From: RUG572 sp964386385
GTDB taxonomy: Bacteria; Verrucomicrobiota; Kiritimatiellia; RFP12; UBA1067
Length of the DNA: 5,336 nt
NCBI GenBank assembly: GCA_964386385.1
Contig: CAYLRN010000056.1
Span: 1 to 5,336, forward strand
Direction of reading: 5' to 3'
Part shown: positions 1 to 5,336 of the stretch, piece by piece
How positions within the stretch are numbered: position 1 is the first letter of the stretch
How the letters are laid out: each line of letters starts with the position of its first letter
The notes under the pieces: model-generated
The model's input: the letters and a program-made list of their open reading frames with translations, nothing else
Database searches by the model: none
What the model was told of the DNA's origin: nothing
Translations under genes and position numbers: made by a program

Positions 1-1409
1 GTGTCGGGGACTGGGCGTCCATGCGCTTCTCGTTTGCGGACTGCATGAAGCGTGTTGGAGGCAAAACGCTCGCGCTCGTGCGCAACCCCAACTTCGATGG
101 CTTCTGCAAGCCGGTCTGCCGCTTCGCGCTCAAGGAGGACGATGCGCTTGTTCCGCTGGCGACGATGAGCGCCGGCGGAAAGTCCGTCACCGTAGGTGCG
201 CGCACGGACAGCGTCTGCTGGATGCCTGAATACCTGTTCCTTCCGTTCCTGTTCTCGCAGGACAGGACGGTGGACTGGACTGACATGAGGCTCGATTCCT
301 TTGGCTCGAAGGTTCTGCTCGACGCCATTGAGCCGCTCGTCGCGGCGCGGATGAAGGTCGTCAACCGGGAGAAGACCCGTTACGGCGCAAGGATCGTCAA
401 GAAGACGCCGAAGGCCACCGCCATGCCGTCCATAACCGTCCCCGCGCCTTGGAAGGTGATGGATGGCGACGACGCCTTCACCGGCGTGGACGTGCGCTGC
501 TGCTACTTCACGGTCGAGGGGCCGTCCGCAGAAATGCCGGCGCCGAAAGTGTCCGTCAGATGGCCGGGTGTTGAGGTGAAGCGCGTACTCGGCGCGGACG
601 GCGTGACGATTGACGGAGACACGGCGACTTTCACGCCCGTCGCGAAGAAAGCCCCCACGCATTTCAGCACGCACTGGCGCGAAGGGGCGATCTCGATGGG
701 GATATTCCACAACGTCGAGGGCGTGCAGCACGGACCGTACGCGGGCAAGCCGTTTCCCGCCGCCGAGGCGCAGGCGCAGCTCAACTGGCAGTTCGCCGCC
801 CGCGAGCTCTTCAAGGCGTCGGGGCTTGGCGTCTCCACGAACGTCCCTCACGGCTCGATCAACATATACGGCTTCGAGTCGAACTTCCCGAACGGACACG
901 TCGATGCGCCGCCGCACTTCCACGTAATGCTGTCATGGACGAAGTGGGACGACAACAACGTGGGGCATTTCCATCTTGACGGAAATGGGTTCATCACCGA
1001 CAACGACTACATGCTCCTCGGCAAGGCTAAAAACTGGCGCAAGTCGCAGATGAACTACGAGGAGTTCCTTCCGGGAGACCCCGCCGTCGATTTCATGGGC
1101 GAGAACGGAAAGCCGTCGTTCAGGATCGCCATCCTCGACAACGGGGCCGGTCTGCTCGTCACCATACCCGGACGTAGCGAGGAATGGAAGATCCAGTCAG
1201 AGAATCCGGTCAAGGGCGTCTCCGTTCTGCATCGCGGGAACGCCGATTCGCTGTGGCGCGAGACGGCGCGGATATCGGCGCATGACGATACGCTTGGCGG
1301 AATCCTTGCCGTCGACACTCTTTTGGCGGACGGAAAGCGGCGGACGGAGACGTTCGCGTACGATCCCGACACCGGCGATTTCATCAGGCAGAACCTTCAG
1401 GAAAAATGA
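1..1409 (+). CDS. Uncharacterised protein with paired HFH motifs, 5' partial
   Basis: Function unknown; I do not recognise the family. The frame is open from the first complete codon at position 3 to the TGA at 1407-1409. The first ATG is at 21, but the six codons before it read on in frame (VGDWAS) and no ribosome binding site or signal peptide is visible there, so the true start is probably upstream of the window. Numbering from the ATG at 21: residues 1-125 are a mixed region; residues 138-230 are beta-rich (ITVPAPWKV onward); 250-273 look like an amphipathic helix; and 275-462 form a beta-rich C-terminal part. That part carries DAPPHFHV (H299, H301) and GHFHLDGNG (H316, H318, D320), a layout like a cupin-type or other beta-barrel metal site. 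H230 and H237 lie in a further His-containing block. The stop overlaps the next gene's start by four bases, so the two are probably one operon. A role in carbohydrate breakdown is inferred only from that neighbour. Coding is very likely; function is open. Confidence 0.85.
   Translation, partial: VGDWASMRFSFADCMKRVGGKTLALVRNPNFDGFCKPVCRFALKEDDALVPLATMSAGGKSVTVGARTDSVCWMPEYLFLPFLFSQDRTVDWTDMRLDSFGSKVLLDAIEPLVAARMKVVNREKTRYGARIVKKTPKATAMPSITVPAPWKVMDGDDAFTGVDVRCCYFTVEGPSAEMPAPKVSVRWPGVEVKRVLGADGVTIDGDTATFTPVAKKAPTHFSTHWREGAISMGIFHNVEGVQHGPYAGKPFPAAEAQAQLNWQFAARELFKASGLGVSTNVPHGSINIYGFESNFPNGHVDAPPHFHVMLSWTKWDDNNVGHFHLDGNGFITDNDYMLLGKAKNWRKSQMNYEEFLPGDPAVDFMGENGKPSFRIAILDNGAGLLVTIPGRSEEWKIQSENPVKGVSVLHRGNADSLWRETARISAHDDTLGGILAVDTLLADGKRRTETFAYDPDTGDFIRQNLQEK
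1399..1402 (+). promoter_or_regulatory. Candidate ribosome binding site (AGGA)
   Basis: AGGA lies inside the last codons of the upstream gene. It is only 3 bases from the ATG at 1406 but 9 bases from the in-frame ATG at 1412. By Shine-Dalgarno spacing the second ATG is the better start, while the four-base ATGA overlap favours the first. Either choice leaves the signal peptide intact. The motif is short and could be chance. Confidence 0.4.
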
Positions 1410-1489
1410 AGATGAGGCATCTCGACAAATGCGTTCTAAATGCCGCAGCGTTCGCCGCGGCTTCGCTGTGTCCGGCGGCGTCGCTGGCG
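1406..1489 (+). other. Signal peptide of the large exported protein
   Basis: The first 28 residues have a short basic start (K2, R4, H5, K8), then an alanine- and leucine-rich core (residues 10-22), and end in PAASLA before QG. The likely signal peptidase I cut is after A28 (S at -3, A at -1). C22 is preceded by ASL, which is a poor lipobox, so a lipoprotein is less likely. The protein is therefore probably periplasmic, surface-bound or secreted; the anchor, if there is one, would lie beyond the window end. Confidence 0.75.
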
Positions 1490-4400
1490 CAGGGCAAGGT
1501 GTTCTACACGCAGGAGCCGACGCTTGGGGTGTCCGTCCTTGCGCCGGAGATGAACGAGTGGCAGACGCCTCCGATGTACGCGACCGGGGCGAAGCCGACG
1601 GCGGACGAGCATTCGCGCGCAGGCGACGACTTCTTCGTCCGCGAGTTCGGCGAACCACTGGCGGACTTCGCCTTCACGAACGGATTCCGCAGGTGCTGGG
1701 GACGCAATCCGTCGCAGCCGGACGACACGGCGATCCGTCTTGGCCGTGGATGGGGACGCTCCGAGGGACGGCAGTACCAGATATGGATGGACGTCGAGCA
1801 GTCGTCCGCCGAGACGTCGTGGGAATGGATCTCGTGGGAAGGGAAATATCCCAGGAAGACGGCGTTCACCGTAAAGGCCAACCTCGGCGAACGGAGCGAG
1901 GTAAGGCAGACGATCGGGACGGTGCGCGGACTTGTTCCCATCTCCGCAGTCGAACTGGCCTGCCTTGCGTCCAACGTCAGCGTAAAGGTGAGTTCGGTCA
2001 GGATAGTGCCGGTGACCGTCCCGATCCGCTGGCGCGGGACATTCGTTCTTCCGTTCAGTCCCTGGAAGGGAGGACTGTCGATGGTCCGCCCGCCAAGCTA
2101 CACGCTCCTCGTCAACGGCAGGGAGGTTTCGCGCGGACTCGACATCGACGGACAGGAGACGCTACGCCTTGACGTCACGGATAGCCTTGTCCAAGGCACG
2201 AACGTGATTGAAGTCGCTGGCGAACACAGCCGCGGGTACGCACCGCAGGGCGAACTCGCGATCGAGGCGTTCGCCGTCTCCGACGCGGGCGAAACGCTGC
2301 TGATGAAGCCGTCCGACTGGAAGGTGCGGATCGCAGACCGCGACTGGACGCCGCCGCGTTTCTCTGCGAATCCCGTGAACCGCATCGGTTTCGCGAACAT
2401 GGCCGACGGACGGCAGATCGCGACAGGGGTGCGTCCGCTCCACGCCGGCCCGCTTCAGGTCACGCATCGTGGACGGCAATATCCCGTGTTCGACTGCGAG
2501 GATGCGGAGATCGCGTGGAACGTCAGCCTTCCGCCGGCGTTTGCGGGCTACACGGCATACGGCGTCGTGTCGAACTCGCTCACGGGCGCGACGGCCGAAC
2601 GCATCGCGGCGACCGGCGGCGTCGCCCGCGTGTCGACGCGGACGGCGGGCGCGTACACGGTCCACTGGACGCTTTCGGACGGCAAGGGGCGCATCGTCGA
2701 CAGGGACCGCACGGAGATGATGGTTGCGGGCCCGGTGGGGCAGACGTTCTGCGGGTTCGCGGAGTTTGACAAGACCCTCGAATCGCGGCTGAAGACGGTC
2801 CAGGCGGTTGACTGCACGCGCAAGGAGCCCGATCTGCGGAGGTTCGCGGAGCATCCCCGGCAGGCGAGGCTGATGGACAAGGACGGCAGCTGGCGTTCGG
2901 CGGTCGGAAACGAGAGCGGAATCGCGTTCCGCGAAACCGGCGTCCACGGCGGCGACTGGTTCGCGTACAAGCTCGACGTGGAGCGGCTTGGGCAGGCGCA
3001 CGTGCTTGACGTGGACTATCCGGACACGCGGGAGCAGATCCTGCACGTGTCCGTGAAGGAGGAATATCCCGTCGGCTTCATGAACAACACTCCAAAGGGC
3101 GCGAGCGCGTGGCCGAACGCCTCCGGCGCGGTCCGCACGGGCTGGATGACGCCGCTGACGAACGGACGGCGCACGATGCGTCTCGTGTTCTTCCCCGGCT
3201 CGAAGAACGTGACGGTGTCGTTCCAGAACGGTGATGTCGGACGCGCGGCGGTGTGCGGATTCAGGCTGCATGAAGTCGGCGGAGACGGGCTTCCTGCGCT
3301 CAGGCTTCCGAAGTCCGGACGTCTTTACGGCAGCCACTGCGAGCGTCCGCTCTGCGGACAGTGGGGTGCGGCGTCCAACGGCGCGCTCTACCAGACCTGG
3401 ACGGAATACCGCGAGGGGATGTATGCGGCGGCGTTCCTCGGAATCGCCAACAGGATCCGCTATCTGCGGTACGTGGGGCAGAACCTCGCCGTAGACGGCG
3501 TGTACATGTACAAGCAGGGATTCCCGACGGAGAGCGGCGAAAGCTACACGGCAAGGCCGGGTTTCGACTACTGCTACGCTCTCGCGAAGATGTACCGCCG
3601 CAACGGAATCCGCGCATTGGCCGGGTTCGAGTACCTCGCCGCGCCGTCCATACTCCTCGGCGGCGGATACGACATCGGCGAGCGGGAGATGCTCGCCGCG
3701 AAATCACCTGTCGTTCCGTCGCATACGGTCGACAGGCACGGGCGGCAGGTCGTCGGCTTCGGCGGCATGGGACTCAACTATCTCGCCCCGCGCGTCTGGC
3801 GTTCAATCACCAACACGGTGAGGGAGGTGTACGGAAGGTATGCCGGCACGGGCGGATTCGAGGGGCTGTTCATGGTCAACAACGGCTGGTGGCTTCCCGG
3901 CTATCCGACAGTCAAGGGCATTACGGAACTGGACGTCGGCTACGACGACCTCTCGGTGTCGCTGTTCGAGCGCGAAACCGGCATCGCGCTGGGGATTCCG
4001 TACTCGCCCGGACGGTTCGCCCAAAGGCACGAGCTGCTGACTGGTCGCTACGGACGCGAATGGTTCGGCTGGCGGGCGCGGAAGATACGGGCGTCGATGG
4101 ATGAGATAGCGCACATCTGCAGCGGCGGTGGCGCCGACTGGACGGTGTATGCCGTGCCGGGCATGAGGCGGGACAACGGCTGCAATCCGTTCTCGCGCAG
4201 GGATTCCTCATTTGAGGAGCGTTCGCAGTACGTCCTCAAGGGCATGGCCAGCGCCGCGTTCCCCGGCGATGTGTGGGGAGACGGCGAGAGGGTGCGGATG
4301 ATCCCGCAGATGGGGTACGAGCGTTCGCTCGACCTGGCGACTTGGGGGATGTCGATGAGCGCGGGCGCGAACGCCCTCCGCCGCCGTCAGGACGCCTGCT

Positions 4401-5336
4401 ATTTCAATGCGGGACTCAACGAACGATGGGTGGAGTCGTCGCGGCTTGACGGCTGGTGGTGGCGTTCGGCGGTGTCGACCGTCTACGACGTCCGTCCGTC
4501 CGCTGCGGCCGCGTATTTCAACCTCGTGGACGTCTGTGCGGACTACGTACCGAAGGTCATGGTCAACGCCTGGCTTGACGTGAACGTCCCCACGGCGCAC
4601 GGACGCGAAAGCCGCCGCTTCGCCGCCGCGTTTTGCGACATCCCGGAAGGGGACGGAACGCCGCTGCCGTCGGTGACGGGCGTTTCCGCAAAACTCTTCG
4701 CCGACGGGCGCGTGCTGCTGCTGAACGACACGCCCCATGCGGTTGCCGGAACGCTCACGGCGAAAAGGTTTGGCTTCCCGCTGAAGATGGCGGAGACGTT
4801 CGGCGCGGAAGGGCGCGGGACGCTGCGCATCCGCCTTGACGGGTACGGCATGACGGTGGTGAGGGTGCGCAGCGCCGGCAAAACACTCACTGGCGCGTTT
4901 GCGTTCGAGGACGGAAACGTTGCGCAGAAGGCGCATTCCGATGCAAAATGCATCCTCTCAAACGCAAGGCTGTGCGCGAAGCTACCGGAAGAACTGCATG
5001 AAACGCTGAAGAGGGGCGTCGCTTCCCGGGACTATTATTCGCTTGTTGCGGCGCTCCGTTCCTACGAGGTGCGCCGGCTTGCCGATCCGTTCCTTGCGCT
5101 GGTTTCGGGGAGCGCAAACACCATGCGTCGCGATGAGATGAAGACGATCGGCGGCTATGACGGACCCGAACCCAAACGCTTCCGCAAGGGCGTCCCCGGC
5201 CAGGGCTTCCCCGCGAAAGTCCGCAAGGCGAAGCACCCGACGGCGCGGCGGACGCTTTCCATGCTTGTGCGTTCCGGCGGGAGGGACAGCGTGATGCTGT
5301 TCCACGACAATCCGTTCCGCTTCGACGTGACCTCCT
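1406..5336 (+). CDS. Large exported multi-domain glycoside-hydrolase-like protein, 3' partial
   Basis: The frame from ATG 1406 has no stop through 1310 codons and is still open at the window end. Residues 1-28 are a signal peptide, so the protein is exported. Residues 30-200 are a beta-rich region of unknown type. Residues 231-296 resemble a galactose-binding-like fold (YTLLVNGREV, then LRLDVTDSLVQGTNVIEV). Residues 365-450 look Ig-like. Residues 505-630 look like a second jelly-roll (HVLDVDYPDTREQILHVSV). Residues 640-1060 show regularly spaced hydrophobic strands as in a TIM barrel: 696-703, 735-744, 818-829, 910-918, 964-972, 997-1006 and 1050-1058. They also hold the block D843-VGYDD-LSVSLFERETGI-860 and an RF...R...L...W..WR..KI helix, which I associate with GH-like proteins of the PVC group. 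Candidate acids are E742, E819, D843, D847, E857, E1006 and D1058. Residues 1090-1160 are a C-terminal beta domain and 1190-1230 are helical. I infer hydrolysis of a polysaccharide or glycoside outside the cytoplasm; substrate and CAZy family cannot be told. The coding call is very firm, the GH call moderate. Confidence 0.9.
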   Translation, partial: MKMRHLDKCVLNAAAFAAASLCPAASLAQGKVFYTQEPTLGVSVLAPEMNEWQTPPMYATGAKPTADEHSRAGDDFFVREFGEPLADFAFTNGFRRCWGRNPSQPDDTAIRLGRGWGRSEGRQYQIWMDVEQSSAETSWEWISWEGKYPRKTAFTVKANLGERSEVRQTIGTVRGLVPISAVELACLASNVSVKVSSVRIVPVTVPIRWRGTFVLPFSPWKGGLSMVRPPSYTLLVNGREVSRGLDIDGQETLRLDVTDSLVQGTNVIEVAGEHSRGYAPQGELAIEAFAVSDAGETLLMKPSDWKVRIADRDWTPPRFSANPVNRIGFANMADGRQIATGVRPLHAGPLQVTHRGRQYPVFDCEDAEIAWNVSLPPAFAGYTAYGVVSNSLTGATAERIAATGGVARVSTRTAGAYTVHWTLSDGKGRIVDRDRTEMMVAGPVGQTFCGFAEFDKTLESRLKTVQAVDCTRKEPDLRRFAEHPRQARLMDKDGSWRSAVGNESGIAFRETGVHGGDWFAYKLDVERLGQAHVLDVDYPDTREQILHVSVKEEYPVGFMNNTPKGASAWPNASGAVRTGWMTPLTNGRRTMRLVFFPGSKNVTVSFQNGDVGRAAVCGFRLHEVGGDGLPALRLPKSGRLYGSHCERPLCGQWGAASNGALYQTWTEYREGMYAAAFLGIANRIRYLRYVGQNLAVDGVYMYKQGFPTESGESYTARPGFDYCYALAKMYRRNGIRALAGFEYLAAPSILLGGGYDIGEREMLAAKSPVVPSHTVDRHGRQVVGFGGMGLNYLAPRVWRSITNTVREVYGRYAGTGGFEGLFMVNNGWWLPGYPTVKGITELDVGYDDLSVSLFERETGIALGIPYSPGRFAQRHELLTGRYGREWFGWRARKIRASMDEIAHICSGGGADWTVYAVPGMRRDNGCNPFSRRDSSFEERSQYVLKGMASAAFPGDVWGDGERVRMIPQMGYERSLDLATWGMSMSAGANALRRRQDACYFNAGLNERWVESSRLDGWWWRSAVSTVYDVRPSAAAAYFNLVDVCADYVPKVMVNAWLDVNVPTAHGRESRRFAAAFCDIPEGDGTPLPSVTGVSAKLFADGRVLLLNDTPHAVAGTLTAKRFGFPLKMAETFGAEGRGTLRIRLDGYGMTVVRVRSAGKTLTGAFAFEDGNVAQKAHSDAKCILSNARLCAKLPEELHETLKRGVASRDYYSLVAALRSYEVRRLADPFLALVSGSANTMRRDEMKTIGGYDGPEPKRFRKGVPGQGFPAKVRKAKHPTARRTLSMLVRSGGRDSVMLFHDNPFRFDVTS

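Noticed and set aside
1380..1440. A promoter or terminator between the two genes
   Set aside because: The genes overlap by four bases, and I see no GC-rich hairpin with a T-run and no convincing -35/-10 pair in this stretch.
1460..1475. A possible lipobox around C22 of the large protein
   Set aside because: The residues before the Cys are A-S-L, with Leu at -1 instead of Gly, Ala or Ser, and a good signal peptidase I site (SLA before QG) follows six residues later.
1282..2172. A 296-codon + strand frame spanning the junction of the two genes
   Set aside because: It overlaps the end of the first gene and the signal peptide and N-terminus of the second. Its translation is Arg/Gly-rich and lacks structure, while both overlapped frames show normal protein character.
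2162..3337. A 391-codon open frame on the - strand
   Set aside because: It lies wholly inside the large + strand gene and its translation is dominated by Arg, Ala, His and Val with no recognisable domain. Long antisense frames are expected opposite GC-rich genes with strong G/C third positions.
3361..4104. A 247-codon + strand frame inside the barrel region
   Set aside because: Arg-rich shadow of the large gene in another frame; the sense frame here carries the barrel strands and the GYDD/ETGI block.
4208..4936. A 242-codon open frame on the - strand
   Set aside because: Same frame relation to the large gene and the same Arg/His-rich composition as the other antisense frame; no motif, start context or gap in the sense gene supports it.

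Overview
The window is GC-rich, with G or C at most third codon positions, and gene-dense. It holds two genes on the + strand and essentially no non-coding DNA, so there is no gene-free stretch over 300 bases. Both genes run off the window: the first is missing its 5' end and the second its 3' end. The base composition, the very long exported multi-domain protein and the look of the conserved blocks fit a polysaccharide-degrading bacterium. My best guess is the PVC group (Kiritimatiellota, Lentisphaerota or Verrucomicrobiota), as found in gut, rumen or marine metagenomes. That assignment is an impression from protein style and rests on no marker gene.

Layout. Positions 1-1409 carry the 3' part of a gene for a protein of at least 468 residues. 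I do not recognise its family. Its last ~250 residues contain a striking pair of HFH triplets, 14 residues apart, that looks like a metal site. Positions 1406-5336 carry the dominant feature: an open frame of at least 1310 codons without a stop, still open at the window end. It begins with a signal peptide and continues through several beta-sandwich-like modules, including one or two galactose-binding-like folds. A probable TIM-barrel glycoside-hydrolase-like module of about 400 residues follows, then a C-terminal beta domain, a short helical stretch and the beginning of another segment.

The two genes overlap by four bases (ATGA), so they are almost certainly co-transcribed and probably translationally coupled. 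An AGGA just upstream fits slightly better with a second ATG two codons inside. I infer that the pair belongs to a carbohydrate-use locus in which the large exported protein binds and probably cleaves a glycan, and the first protein acts on the same substrate or a related one. No RNA genes, insertion sequences, CRISPR arrays, terminators or clear repeats were seen. The long open frames on the - strand and in the other + frames are shadows of these two genes.
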